A stretch of DNA of 64,000 nucleotides, from contig NZ_CP060139.1 in the NCBI RefSeq assembly GCF_014524565.1, positions 2,921,501 to 2,985,500 on the forward strand, given 5' to 3'. Of the stretch, positions 27,591 through 36,797 are shown one piece after another. The DNA comes from Croceimicrobium hydrocarbonivorans. GTDB lineage: Bacteria; Bacteroidota; Bacteroidia; Flavobacteriales; Schleiferiaceae. A program made the translations under genes and the position numbers. Below the pieces are notes generated by a model. The model had not been told where the DNA came from. It saw nothing but the letters and a program-made list of their open reading frames with translations, and ran no database searches. Each line of letters begins with the position of its first letter. Position 1 is the first letter of the stretch.

Positions 27591-29888
27591 TTATTTACCG
27601 GCTTGCTGCATACGGTTTTTCGATTCACCGTAATTGCGAGAACGGTAGATTTCGAAACGACTGGCCTTGCGTTCTTCGGGCCAAACATTGTCTTCTAAGT
27701 CGGTATCTGCGGTTTCTAGGAAAGGATCCAGCTCTATTTTCACCACTTCTTTTTCGAAAACAAAAACCTTTTTAAAGCGTAGTTCATTTTGGATCCAAAT
27801 TTCCGCCGGATGACGGCTCACTTCGGTGCTGCCATCGGCAAAGGTGAAACGGAGGATTACCGGCATTACCAGGCCACCTTGATTTTCAAATTCAATTTCA
27901 TAGAAATTCCATCCCGCATCGAGGTATTTCTTTTGCTCCTCACTAAGGCTCTCGCGGTATTTCTTGTACTGCTCACGATCGTAGGGAAGCACCGTAAAAT
28001 CGTCATTCTTATTGTAGAAGTCAGCCATTTCTGGATGGGCATCACTGTAGTGCTTGCCTTTTAATTCCTTGCTATTTCGGCTATCGCCAATAAACTCATT
28101 TTGGGCCTCTTTGCGTTCGCGCGCCTTTTCAATATCCGGGTTTTTAGTATCGAAGCGATACCATTTTACTTCCTTCAGGGCGATGTCCACATTATCGGTG
28201 GTATAGAACCATCCGCGGAAGAACCAATCCAGATCGGTGGCAGAGGCATCTTCCATAGTGCGGAAGAAATCAGCCGGGGTAGGATGCTTAAACATCCAGC
28301 GTTGGCAATAGGTCTTAAAGGAATAATCAAAGAGCTCACGACCCATTACCGTTTCCCGCAGAATATTGAGGGCGGTGGCAGGCTTGCCATAGGCATTATT
28401 ACCAAATTGAAGGATGCTTTCCGAATTGGTCATAATAGGCACCATATCCTGTTTTTCGGAGCGCATATAATCGGCAATCTTATAAGCTGGGCCACGGCGG
28501 CTGGGATAGTTCTCTTCCCATTCTTGTTCGGTTAAATATTGTACAAAGGTGTTGAGTCCTTCATCCATCCAGGTCCACTGACGCTCGTCGCTGTTCACAA
28601 TCATGGGGAAGAAATTATGCCCTACTTCATGAATGATTACTCCAATCATACCGTATTTGGTATTCTTGCTATAGGTGCCATCCGCTTGGGGGCGACCGCC
28701 ATTAAAGCAGATCATGGGGTATTCCATTCCGATGCGGTCGGTATGTACTGAGATGGCTACCGGATAAGGATAGTCGAAGGTGAATTTGGAATAGGTTTTA
28801 ATGGTGTGAGCAACCACGCGAGTAGAGTAGCGCTCCCACAATGGATTACCCTCTTTAGGATAATAGCTCATAGCTAAAACCGTGCGATCGCCAAACTTAA
28901 CTGCCATGGCATCCCAGATAAATTTACGACTGGAGCAAAAGGCGAAGTCACGCACATTATGGGCTTTGAAATGCCAGGTTTTTTCACCCTTTTCCTTTTT
29001 GCCTTCGGCTTTACGGGCTTCCATTTCATTCACAATAAAAACCGGATCTTCGGTATTATTGCGGGCTTCTTCCAAACGCTCTAGTTGTTCTTTGCTTAGT
29101 ACCTCTTCACTATTTTGAAGGGTGCCGGTAGCTCCAACTATATGATCGGCCGGAGCAGTGATTTCAACATCATAATTACCAAAGGGCAGGGCAAATTCAC
29201 CTCGACCTAAAAACTGTTTGTTCTGCCAGCCTTCCACATCATTATACACTGCCATGCGGGGAAAGAACTGAGCAATGGTATAGAGGTAATTGTCTTCATC
29301 CTCAAAATACTCCAGGCCAGAACGACCACCCAATTTGGCGCGATCATTAATATTATACCACCATTTAATGCTGAAGCTTACGCTATCGCCACTTTGTAAA
29401 GGCGCATCCAGATTAATGCGCATCATGGTATAATTGATTTTATAAGATTGGTCTTGACCCGATTGATCTTTAACCTGATCAATTTTAAAACCGCCATCAA
29501 AATCGTAGAATAGCTTTTCGATCTCATAGGTGCTCATACTTGAGCCTACATCACCAGTTTTTGTTTGCTGAGTGAGACTGTTTTGAGCGCGCATGTTCTG
29601 ATCCAATTGCACCCAGAGATATTCTAATGACTCAGGTGCATTATTGATATAGGTAATAGTTTGCTCACCATAAATGCGTTGATTTTCATCATCGAGGCGA
29701 ATCTTCATTTTATAGTTCGCCTGCTGCTGATAATAAAAGGCTCCCGGAGCACCACCACCGGTGCGATACATATTGGGGGTCGGGAGTAAGTCCTTCATCT
29801 GCCTGAAATGGCTGGTGTTGACATTTGGACTTTGGCCTCTAAGGCCTGCTGTTAGTAAGATGAAGGTCAGTAACAGTCCTCGTTTCAT
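27591..29888 (-). CDS. M1 family zinc metallopeptidase (aminopeptidase-like), exported
   Basis: The 765-residue product has a signal peptide (RGLLLTFILLTAGLRGQ), an N-terminal beta domain with YTIAQFFPRMAVY, and a gluzincin catalytic domain with zinc ligands His420 and His424 in HEVGHN and Glu443 in WMDEGLN, plus YGKPATALNILRE. A hydrophilic C-terminal region from about 590 replaces the usual ERAP domain. M1 enzymes trim N-terminal residues from peptides; an exported copy suggests periplasmic or surface peptide use. It follows the epimerase gene by 39 bases. Confidence 0.93.
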   Translation of the reverse strand: MKRGLLLTFILLTAGLRGQSPNVNTSHFRQMKDLLPTPNMYRTGGGAPGAFYYQQQANYKMKIRLDDENQRIYGEQTITYINNAPESLEYLWVQLDQNMRAQNSLTQQTKTGDVGSSMSTYEIEKLFYDFDGGFKIDQVKDQSGQDQSYKINYTMMRINLDAPLQSGDSVSFSIKWWYNINDRAKLGGRSGLEYFEDEDNYLYTIAQFFPRMAVYNDVEGWQNKQFLGRGEFALPFGNYDVEITAPADHIVGATGTLQNSEEVLSKEQLERLEEARNNTEDPVFIVNEMEARKAEGKKEKGEKTWHFKAHNVRDFAFCSSRKFIWDAMAVKFGDRTVLAMSYYPKEGNPLWERYSTRVVAHTIKTYSKFTFDYPYPVAISVHTDRIGMEYPMICFNGGRPQADGTYSKNTKYGMIGVIIHEVGHNFFPMIVNSDERQWTWMDEGLNTFVQYLTEQEWEENYPSRRGPAYKIADYMRSEKQDMVPIMTNSESILQFGNNAYGKPATALNILRETVMGRELFDYSFKTYCQRWMFKHPTPADFFRTMEDASATDLDWFFRGWFYTTDNVDIALKEVKWYRFDTKNPDIEKARERKEAQNEFIGDSRNSKELKGKHYSDAHPEMADFYNKNDDFTVLPYDREQYKKYRESLSEEQKKYLDAGWNFYEIEFENQGGLVMPVILRFTFADGSTEVSRHPAEIWIQNELRFKKVFVFEKEVVKIELDPFLETADTDLEDNVWPEERKASRFEIYRSRNYGESKNRMQQAGK

Positions 29889-29914
29889 AAAGAGCGTGTT
29901 TTTTTGGAAAGGCC

Positions 29915-29922
29915 CAAAAATA
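29915..29922 (-). promoter_or_regulatory. Candidate -7 box of the M1 peptidase gene
   Basis: The minus strand reads TATTTTTG, an exact TAnnTTTG match, about 26 bases before the ATG. No TTTG lies at the right distance upstream, so it is a weak candidate; the gene could also be read from the epimerase promoter. Confidence 0.35.
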
Positions 29923-29927
29923 GGAAT

Positions 29928-30833
29928 CTAATTGGGATATAAGTCTTTGAGTGCAGCTTCCAGGTCAGGGAATTGATATTCAAATCCTGAATTTTGGATT
30001 TTTTCACTGCTACAGCGAGTGCTGGCCAGGGTTATGGCAGCCATCTCACCTAAGATTAATTTAAGTAAGCCGGAAGGGATAGGAGGGAGCCAAAAGGGAC
30101 GATTTAATACCCCTGCTACTTTTTGACTAAGCGCTTTGTTTTGCACGGATTCCGGCCCAACGGCATTGTAGACACCCGTGCTTAAATTTTCATTTTCCAA
30201 GGCATGAACAAATATGCGGGCAAGATCACTACGATGTATCCAGGGCATCCATTGTTTGCCATCCCCTAATGGAGCACCTAGGCCCCATTTGATTGGTTCC
30301 GCAATTTTTGCCAAAGCCCCTTCCTTGGCATCCAGCACAATACCAATTCGCAGGCGTATGGTGCGGATCTTGAGATCTTCAAAAAGCTGGGCTTCCTGCT
30401 CCCATTTTTGGCAAACCAAGCTTAAGAAATCATTGCCAGGTGCATCCGTTTCCTGGTATATTTTATCAGGGTGATTGGGATAATATCCAGAGGCGCTGGC
30501 ACTGATAAAGGCCTGGATTTTCTTAGGACTTTTCCGAACGGCATTATACAGTAAGCGGGTTCCATCCACCCGACTGCGGATAATGGTATTCTTGAAATGC
30601 GGGGTCCACCTCTGAGCAATATTAGCACCAGCCAGATTAATGATCGCATCGGCGAAAGCCAAAGCCTCCGAATCGATTTGATCCAGATCTGGATCCCATT
30701 GGAATACTTGAACGGATGCTATCTCCGACTTAGTACTGCGACTGAGCCAAGCGACTTGATGTCCTTTTTCTAAAAGTAGTTTTGTGATCTCCCGGCCAAT
30801 AAGGCCACTGCCGCCGCTGATTAATACATTCAT
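29928..30833 (-). CDS. TIGR01777-type NAD(P)-binding epimerase family protein
   Basis: A short-chain dehydrogenase/epimerase-like protein of the YfcH family (sometimes mislabelled as a cell-division inhibitor). The 301-residue product starts with the Rossmann motif ISGGSGLIGREITKLLL, has INLAGANIAQRWT, the active-site-like stretch SASASGYYP, and RIGIVLDAKEGAL, followed by a DUF1731-type end with RPFWLPPIPSGLLKLILGEM. Substrate unknown. It is probably the first gene of a pair with the M1 peptidase. Confidence 0.88.
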   Translation of the reverse strand: MNVLISGGSGLIGREITKLLLEKGHQVAWLSRSTKSEIASVQVFQWDPDLDQIDSEALAFADAIINLAGANIAQRWTPHFKNTIIRSRVDGTRLLYNAVRKSPKKIQAFISASASGYYPNHPDKIYQETDAPGNDFLSLVCQKWEQEAQLFEDLKIRTIRLRIGIVLDAKEGALAKIAEPIKWGLGAPLGDGKQWMPWIHRSDLARIFVHALENENLSTGVYNAVGPESVQNKALSQKVAGVLNRPFWLPPIPSGLLKLILGEMAAITLASTRCSSEKIQNSGFEYQFPDLEAALKDLYPN

Positions 30834-30894
30834 TAGCTAAACCTGGAATTTGGGTTCAAGGTAAAGCTAATTAACCGCCCTAAGCTATGCTTGT

Positions 30895-32481
30895 TCAATG
30901 ACCGTGATAAATCCAGCGCTGTAGTGAAATAAACTCCTTATTGAAGTATAACTCCACTAAATAGCTGCCTTTGGGAAGGTCATTAAGATCGAGGTCACGA
31001 TGTCTTTGACCTGCCATCTGAGTCCAGCTTTCTTCGCTGATGAGTCTACCGCTTTCATCCCGGAAGGCAAGCTTAAATACACCTGATTGTTCCGGTTCCT
31101 GATACCAAATTTGGGCATGCTTACCGGGGTTAGGCGCTAATTGCCAGTTGAATCCTGATTTAGGGTTTTCCAATTCTTTTTGTCCTAAGTTTAATTGGGA
31201 CTTAATCAGGGAAACTTTAAAGAAATTGCTGCTGGCACTACTTTCATTACCCGTATTACTGAGAAAGATATTAGCAGCACTGCTTTCAATCCCACCAAAA
31301 ATATAGCCGATAAAAACGGTATCGCCAGTTAATTGATTGTAATCGATAATGCCAGGTGCAGCCAATGGAATAGAAGGGTCGATAAAGAATTCGGAACCAG
31401 CTCCCAGCAAGGCGGGCATTTCCGCTTGAAATTTATGCTCCCAGAAATTACCCATGCTATCGCGACTTACACTGGCAATAGTTTTTACGAAGGGTACATT
31501 ATTATCCTGAGTACGCACTCCATTTTGCTCGAAGTACTGCGCAATACCCCCGAAAAAGAGATTGTGCATCGCTTTGTTCTGGGCATCATAAAGAGCCACA
31601 TTAGCGCAATGGTAATGATTGTAGTACTGATTGAAATTTGGGATTTCGGTCGCTCCACTGCTGTTGATGCGCACCGCATTGAGATAGGGTAGGTCAACAT
31701 TAGGCTGAAAAACGCCCGAATAGGCGATTAGCCCAAAGCTGCCATCCTCGCGAATTTCTGGACCAACATTATAGTCGCGGCGGTGCAAAAGTTGGGGATC
31801 GCTGATGCTGTTTTCCCAGCTTACCTGAAATTGAGGAAAGCTGCCATTAATGCGAAAACGTCGCACAGCATTGGTATAAGTTTGGGTAAAGCTGGGGCCA
31901 TTATGCGGATTATACCGTCCGGTAAACTCATGGCCTCCTACCAGATAGAAGGTGCTGTCTATACGTTCTAATTGTCCCCCGCAAACTGCAAAGTCAGGAT
32001 GGCTGATTTGCTGAATGGCCGAAGTTGGAACCGACATGCCACTGCTTAAATTATGAAGTTGACTGAGGTCGATGATGGTAAGGGTAGCATGGGTAATATG
32101 GCTGCCGCCCGAGATTCCATAACCTCCTACTAAAAAGAGATAATCCCCTTCTTGATAATAGTTCAGGTTGGTGGATTTTAATGGATCTACGATACTGCTG
32201 CTTAGTTGTCCTAAGCTAAGTTTATAAAAGCCTGTATCGGGTTCAATTACCCAGATCTCATCATTATGCCCGGCGGCATCAAAAGAAGCGAAAGGTTGCC
32301 TTTGATGCAGACCATCGAGGCGACCGCCTACCAAGTAAAACTTGCCCTGATACTCGGCATGGGCAAAGGATTGTAAACCTCCACTTAGAGGTAAATTAAT
32401 GCTCTCCAGAATCAGTTCGGATTGAGCGATTCCAACTAGGCTGAGGAGGCTTAAAAATAAAAGGCTTAAACGACGGAACAT
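30895..32481 (-). CDS. T9SS-sorted Kelch-like surface protein
   Basis: Function unknown. The 528-residue product has a signal peptide (LLFLSLLSLVGIAQS) and repeated Kelch-type blades: GKFYLVGGRLDGL, YLFLVGGYGISGG, STFYLVGGHEFTG and later FFGGIAQYF and GYIFGGIESS. It ends with a type A T9SS sorting domain starting QLAPNPGKHAQIW with the final strand region LPKGSYLVELYFN. Kelch blades usually make a propeller for protein or glycan contacts. A consensus -7 box lies just upstream. Confidence 0.82.
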   Translation of the reverse strand: MFRRLSLLFLSLLSLVGIAQSELILESINLPLSGGLQSFAHAEYQGKFYLVGGRLDGLHQRQPFASFDAAGHNDEIWVIEPDTGFYKLSLGQLSSSIVDPLKSTNLNYYQEGDYLFLVGGYGISGGSHITHATLTIIDLSQLHNLSSGMSVPTSAIQQISHPDFAVCGGQLERIDSTFYLVGGHEFTGRYNPHNGPSFTQTYTNAVRRFRINGSFPQFQVSWENSISDPQLLHRRDYNVGPEIREDGSFGLIAYSGVFQPNVDLPYLNAVRINSSGATEIPNFNQYYNHYHCANVALYDAQNKAMHNLFFGGIAQYFEQNGVRTQDNNVPFVKTIASVSRDSMGNFWEHKFQAEMPALLGAGSEFFIDPSIPLAAPGIIDYNQLTGDTVFIGYIFGGIESSAANIFLSNTGNESSASSNFFKVSLIKSQLNLGQKELENPKSGFNWQLAPNPGKHAQIWYQEPEQSGVFKLAFRDESGRLISEESWTQMAGQRHRDLDLNDLPKGSYLVELYFNKEFISLQRWIYHGH

Positions 32482-32498
32482 TTGGATGGTATTTCCGC

Positions 32499-32506
32499 CA
32501 AATCTA
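32499..32506 (-). promoter_or_regulatory. Candidate -7 box of the Kelch-like T9SS gene
   Basis: The minus strand reads TAGATTTG, an exact TAnnTTTG match ending about 18 bases before the ATG, which would give a very short leader. No clear -33 TTTG is present. Confidence 0.4.
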
Positions 32507-32538
32507 GAATATCAAAATGGCCTAATGGGTGACATAAG

Positions 32539-32988
32539 TCATTCGGCTAAAAGCTTTTTGGCTACCAATCGATCGATGGGTAAATTTAGCTCGTTGGGAT
32601 TCAATTCATCGATGCTTTTCCAAATGAGTTCTTGATCCCCATGTTGGTTTAGTGCCTCACGATCACTGCGATGTAAGAGCGGGCTGAGGTCGGAACAGCT
32701 CACTTTATAGTAAATGCTCATAACCTGCATTCGATTGGAAAAGGCGGAAGGAACAAAATCTTCGGTGGTATAAAAGTGCTCATCCACCTGAATGTTGAGC
32801 TGACATTCTTCTTGAAATTCTCTGCGCAAGCATTCGAGGGTTCCTTCGCCAAATTCTAAACCACCCCCTGGGAATTTTAGATAAACCCCACCATAGATGT
32901 TTTCGCGTGAAAGCAGAATTTGCCCATCGTGAATTAATAATCCATAAACGCGAATGGTGAAGGCTTCAATACTTTTTCCGGTACTCAT
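32539..32988 (-). CDS. Nudix hydrolase
   Basis: Nudix enzymes hydrolyse nucleoside diphosphate derivatives. The 149-residue product shows the Nudix box as GGGLEFGEGTLECLRREFQEEC (about residues 40-61), with the catalytic REFQEE glutamates present; the usual glycine after EE-x is replaced (EECQL). Substrate unknown. Its start overlaps the end of the upstream CHU_C-type gene by four bases, an unusual coupling of a cytoplasmic enzyme to a secreted protein. Confidence 0.9.
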   Translation of the reverse strand: MSTGKSIEAFTIRVYGLLIHDGQILLSRENIYGGVYLKFPGGGLEFGEGTLECLRREFQEECQLNIQVDEHFYTTEDFVPSAFSNRMQVMSIYYKVSCSDLSPLLHRSDREALNQHGDQELIWKSIDELNPNELNLPIDRLVAKKLLAE

Positions 32989-34952
32989 CGTACCAAATTT
33001 ACGATTCCACGATGGATTCGCTCTTCACCTCCCGGTTGAATTTGATAGATCATGAAATAGGTATAGGCTCCGGCCGACATACCCTCACCATCCCAACTTT
33101 GGTTCTCTAATTGGGCTTGCCTTTTGCCATAGCGATCAAATATTTCCATGCGAAAGAAATATACGGCACTAGGATGGGGCCCAAATACATCATTTAAACC
33201 ATCACCATTTGGAGTAAAGGCATTCGGCATTACCAATTCCAATTCGCGAAAGCGCGGAAAAAGAGTATCTCTTTGAGTACAGGAATTGGTGTCGATATAG
33301 GATACAATTACGCCCTCCGCCATTTGGGCTTCCGAGGCTACCCGCACGGGGTTTCCCATAATAACCGTGCTGCCATAGGTCCACTGAACCATTTCTCCTA
33401 CGCCGGGGGCTTCAAATAGTATGCTGTCTCCAAGGATGGGGATTTCTGGACTAAAGCGAGCTTCAATGGGCTGAGCAGGGAAAAAGTCGAGGTAAATAGA
33501 ATCCCTAAAAGAATCGCCACCACAAGGTTGGCTAATTTCACACCAGTATAAACCAGGCTTAATAATTTGAATGCTATCTGAAGTAGCTCCGGTGCTCCAA
33601 AGGATATCATAGTCTTCGCCACCCAAATCAATGCCCAGATAATTCGTGTCGCCGGGGCAGATGCTTCGATCTTGTCCCAAATCAAATACCAAAGGATCGT
33701 CAATGGTGCAGAAATCGGCAATGTTTAAAGGCAGACCGCTATTGGGGTAAGCTTTATTTACGATGGTGAAATCTCCATAACGATCCGGACTGAATACCGG
33801 AGAAACAGGGTCTGCGGATACGGTTGCAGGTTCTGTACTTATTGGGCTGAAAGTAGCAGGGCAGGTTGCCAAATTACTAAGGTCTTCATCTAACCAGCGA
33901 ATGCTTTGAGCAATATTGGGGTTGAGGTCGAAGGTGAGCATTCCGCTAATGACCAATCTACCATTTGGCAGAACCTCAAGATCACGGGCCGATAGGCTGT
34001 AACCAAGATTAAATGGCAATCGATAGGAACTAAGGTACTGGCCATTTTCGTCTATTTCTATAATACCCCATTGACCATTACCCACCGAAAAATCAGTATA
34101 GGGGATTAGCAAATGACCTTCATCGTTTATCACGCAGGCTCCTGCATTAATATTTAAGAAGTTTTCGCTGCTCCAAACAACATTACCTTGAAGGTCAATT
34201 TTAAAGACATTCGTACGATCCAGAGCACCTACGAATTTCCCGAAAATCAAATAGCCATCCGGGAGGGAGATAGGAGGAAGGTTGCTTTGGTAGGAATTAT
34301 CATAGCGTTTGATCCATTCAATATTGCCATTTCGATCGACCTTAAAAACCATTCGTCCCACGATATTGAGAACACCACCGGAAAGGGCAGGGGTCGACAT
34401 TCCCCATATGCGCACATCACTATACTGAAAGGCATGAATTTCCTGTGCTTGGGGATTGAGCTTTAGAATGGTATTGGCCGGACCATTATTCGTAGTGGCA
34501 TTTCCCGTGAAAATCAGGTTGCCATCTACATCAATATGAAACTGATACCAAACGAAGTTAATGGGTGCCGAAATGCGCTTGCTGATTAGCACTTGGCCCG
34601 TGTTTCCATCAATTTTAATTAGGGCTACGGCACTGTCGTGGCTAGCACCAATGGCAGCGGCCAGCCATAAATTCGTATCATCATTCTGAATCCGAAGAAT
34701 GCGAGTAAAGTTGGTGCCTTCGAAAAACTTCCGCGCCCAAAGCGTATCACCACAAGCGTCAAAGCGGATAACTAAAGAAGATCGTGGACCATTAATAGGA
34801 GTGGAAGTGGCGCAAAGAGCAATGGAGCCATCGCTAAAGGCAGTGCTTTCTGTATTGAGACTGGCATTATAACCGGTAATAATTTTTTCCTGCCCCTGCA
34901 TATAAAAGGCAGTGCATAGCAAGAAAAGACAAATTTGAGGCTTAATGCGCAT
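32985..34952 (-). CDS. Secreted protein with gliding-motility-type (CHU_C, type B) T9SS domain
   Basis: The 655-residue product has a signal peptide (PQICLFLLCTAFYMQGQ), a propeller-like region with repeated 'IDGNTGQVL' or 'VDRNGNIEWIKRYD' type blades (about 30-370), an Ig-like or PKD-like part with ICPGDTNYLGIDLGG and LYWCEISQPCGGDSF, and a C-terminal CHU_C domain: AFTPNGDGLNDVFGPHP, MEIFDRYGKRQ and SWDGEGMSAGAYTYF. This type B signal sends proteins through T9SS to the surface. Role unknown; adhesin or sensor-like surface protein are both possible. Confidence 0.85.
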   Translation of the reverse strand: MRIKPQICLFLLCTAFYMQGQEKIITGYNASLNTESTAFSDGSIALCATSTPINGPRSSLVIRFDACGDTLWARKFFEGTNFTRILRIQNDDTNLWLAAAIGASHDSAVALIKIDGNTGQVLISKRISAPINFVWYQFHIDVDGNLIFTGNATTNNGPANTILKLNPQAQEIHAFQYSDVRIWGMSTPALSGGVLNIVGRMVFKVDRNGNIEWIKRYDNSYQSNLPPISLPDGYLIFGKFVGALDRTNVFKIDLQGNVVWSSENFLNINAGACVINDEGHLLIPYTDFSVGNGQWGIIEIDENGQYLSSYRLPFNLGYSLSARDLEVLPNGRLVISGMLTFDLNPNIAQSIRWLDEDLSNLATCPATFSPISTEPATVSADPVSPVFSPDRYGDFTIVNKAYPNSGLPLNIADFCTIDDPLVFDLGQDRSICPGDTNYLGIDLGGEDYDILWSTGATSDSIQIIKPGLYWCEISQPCGGDSFRDSIYLDFFPAQPIEARFSPEIPILGDSILFEAPGVGEMVQWTYGSTVIMGNPVRVASEAQMAEGVIVSYIDTNSCTQRDTLFPRFRELELVMPNAFTPNGDGLNDVFGPHPSAVYFFRMEIFDRYGKRQAQLENQSWDGEGMSAGAYTYFMIYQIQPGGEERIHRGIVNLVR

Positions 34953-35025
34953 GGCTTGAGGTCATTACTCTAATAACGCGAAAATATTGGCCTCGGTTGA
35001 ATTTAACTTGCTGATTGATGCTGAG

Positions 35026-35700
35026 CTATACTTCCTTGAGTGCTCGCGCCATTTCCCGTTTTCCCGGCGGTCCGGGGATCTTTTCCACCTCTAATTCAGC
35101 TGCTTTCATGGCTCGACGTACAGAGCCTTTAACACAATAGGTGACCAATCGCCCCCCTGCTTTTAAGGCTTTGTGCATTTCAGCGAAAACTGATTCGCTC
35201 CAAAGTTCTGGTTGGGCTTCAGGCGAAAAGGCATCAAAATAGATTAGGTCGTATTGGGCCGCTTTCGCGGAATAGGTCCTTAGGTCGGTGCAGTTTTTCA
35301 GAAGGGTGAAATCAGGTCGTAAGCACACTTCCTGCTCCCAGGCTGCTTTATGTAAATCGAGGTAAAATTCTTGATATTCCGGTTTTTCAGAAAAGAGCTC
35401 AGGCCATTCTAAAGCTTGCCATTCTTCTTCCTGCAGGGGATATTTTTCCATGCTGTGGTAATAGATCGATTGGCTTGGCTTCTGCTTTTCAAAATGGCTG
35501 AGTAGTGCATTTAAACCAGTGCCGAATCCTACTTCCAGTATGCGAACTTCCTTTTGATCGGCAAAGAGTTTTAGGCCTGCCTCTATAAAAACATGGCGCG
35601 ACTCCTGGAGCGCGCCATGTAGGGAGTGATAATTTTGTTGAAGTTCAGGAACATAAAGGCTGGGACTACCATCTTTGGTTTTTACCCAATGCCGATTCAT
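35026..35700 (-). CDS. mnmD: MnmD-type tRNA U34 methyltransferase
   Basis: MnmD methylates nm5(s2)U34 in tRNA, the step done by the N-terminal half of E. coli MnmC. The 224-residue product has the SAM motif ILEVGFGTGLNALLSHF-like at about 55-70, the family block YDLIYFDAFSPEAQPELWS, and the end VEKIPGPPGKREMARALK. The oxidase half of MnmC is absent, as expected for the stand-alone form. Its ATG overlaps the stop of the cytochrome gene (ATGA), so it is translated from that operon despite an unrelated role. Confidence 0.92.
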   Translation of the reverse strand: MNRHWVKTKDGSPSLYVPELQQNYHSLHGALQESRHVFIEAGLKLFADQKEVRILEVGFGTGLNALLSHFEKQKPSQSIYYHSMEKYPLQEEEWQALEWPELFSEKPEYQEFYLDLHKAAWEQEVCLRPDFTLLKNCTDLRTYSAKAAQYDLIYFDAFSPEAQPELWSESVFAEMHKALKAGGRLVTYCVKGSVRRAMKAAELEVEKIPGPPGKREMARALKEV

Positions 35701-36185
35701 GATTCGCCTTCTTGAATGCGCATTTTACGAATTTTGGGAAGGGGGCCCTGACAGTAAATCGTGTGGCAACTGGCACAAGTGCCTACCATATTGTTATAAG
35801 CTTTGATGCCTTCTTCACGATTTTCCGCTTTGGTAATCGCTTCCATATTTTTGATGTACTCCTTAGCCAACGCATCGAAAGTTTCATTCAGCTTTTCGTT
35901 GGCTTTGGCGGTGTGGATAGTTAGGAAGTCCTCAGGGAAACTTTCCGGAATATCCCCTTCCATAATCTGCTTTTTAAGGGCAAGATTACGGTCGTACATA
36001 CTGCGCATTAAGAGAGCCAATTCGCTGGGCTCGTTCATTTCGAGCTCTTTTTTAGGCTGCGGTGCCTGGTCCTTGGTAGCGGCTTCAGCAGCTTGAGTTT
36101 CGGAATTAGACTCTTGTTGGCAGGCCACAAAAAAGGATGCCCCAATGAGGCATCCTCCTATAAATAATTTGCTAAAACGATTCAT
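35697..36185 (-). CDS. Small c-type cytochrome lipoprotein
   Basis: The 162-residue product has a lipoprotein signal (LFIGGCLIGASFFVACQQ, likely lipid cysteine about residue 22), a charged alpha-helical middle, and one haem site Cys137-Ala-Ser-Cys140-His141 near the C-terminus, in GTCASCHTIYCQGP. This arrangement is like cytochrome c' or the small helical monohaem proteins. It probably carries electrons in the periplasm. Its start overlaps the DUF4920 stop by one base (TAATG) and its stop overlaps the mnmD start. Confidence 0.85.
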   Translation of the reverse strand: MNRFSKLFIGGCLIGASFFVACQQESNSETQAAEAATKDQAPQPKKELEMNEPSELALLMRSMYDRNLALKKQIMEGDIPESFPEDFLTIHTAKANEKLNETFDALAKEYIKNMEAITKAENREEGIKAYNNMVGTCASCHTIYCQGPLPKIRKMRIQEGES

Positions 36186-36709
36186 TAGCTCTTAATGATC
36201 ACACCGTTAGCGGTGAAGTTTACACTGATTTCAGGCTCAGTGATTTGAGCAATTTCTTCTTCGGTTTTACCGGCATCTTCAGCGAGGTGCTTCAAGAAGT
36301 CAATGTCTAAGGTATCAACATAAGCAGTTCCTTGAACTACCGCATGCTCACCATTTAAGTTTTTAGGTACGAAGAAAGAATAGTCACGGAAACTTACACG
36401 TAATTCTTTACCATCACCCATATCCATTTTCATCCAACAACCTTTCTTCTGACAAGAGGAGTTTACGGTACCGGATAATTTCACGTCGATGGAGTCATTT
36501 CCATTCATCATGGCCAATAATTGGCTAACATCTACAGCATCATCTTCATTAATAGTGTCGCCATAGTAGTGATTTTCAATAGCTTCCGTGCTGGCTTCTA
36601 CTGCGGTGCTATCGGAGCTAGCGGAGGTTTCGCTGTCACCTTCGTTTGTTGTATTTTTGCAAGCGCTAAGAAGGGCTACAGCAGATAGGAAAAATGCGAA
36701 CTTTTTCAT
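36185..36709 (-). CDS. DUF4920 lipoprotein
   Basis: The 174-residue product has a lipoprotein signal (FAFFLSAVALLSACKN), an acidic serine-rich linker to about residue 45, and a DUF4920 domain with SGTVNSSCQKKGCWMKMDM and VSFRDYSFFVPKNL. The CQKKGCWM motif may bind a metal or form a redox disulfide; the function of the family is not known. It is the first gene of the three-gene operon with a cytochrome and mnmD and has a full consensus promoter. Confidence 0.88.
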   Translation of the reverse strand: MKKFAFFLSAVALLSACKNTTNEGDSETSASSDSTAVEASTEAIENHYYGDTINEDDAVDVSQLLAMMNGNDSIDVKLSGTVNSSCQKKGCWMKMDMGDGKELRVSFRDYSFFVPKNLNGEHAVVQGTAYVDTLDIDFLKHLAEDAGKTEEEIAQITEPEISVNFTANGVIIKS

Positions 36710-36732
36710 GGATTCTTTCTGAATTAGAGTAG

Positions 36733-36761
36733 CAAAGATAGCATTCTCTCAAAAGCGCAAA
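36733..36761 (-). promoter_or_regulatory. Bacteroidota-type promoter of the DUF4920-cytochrome-mnmD operon
   Basis: Read on the minus strand: TTTG (36758-36761), a 17-base spacer, and TATCTTTG (36733-36740), which fits the consensus fully. The predicted start near 36726 leaves a leader of about 17 bases before the ATG at 36709. Confidence 0.75.
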
Positions 36762-36797
36762 ATAATGGAACTGATTTCGTTCCAATAAAATTTAAGT

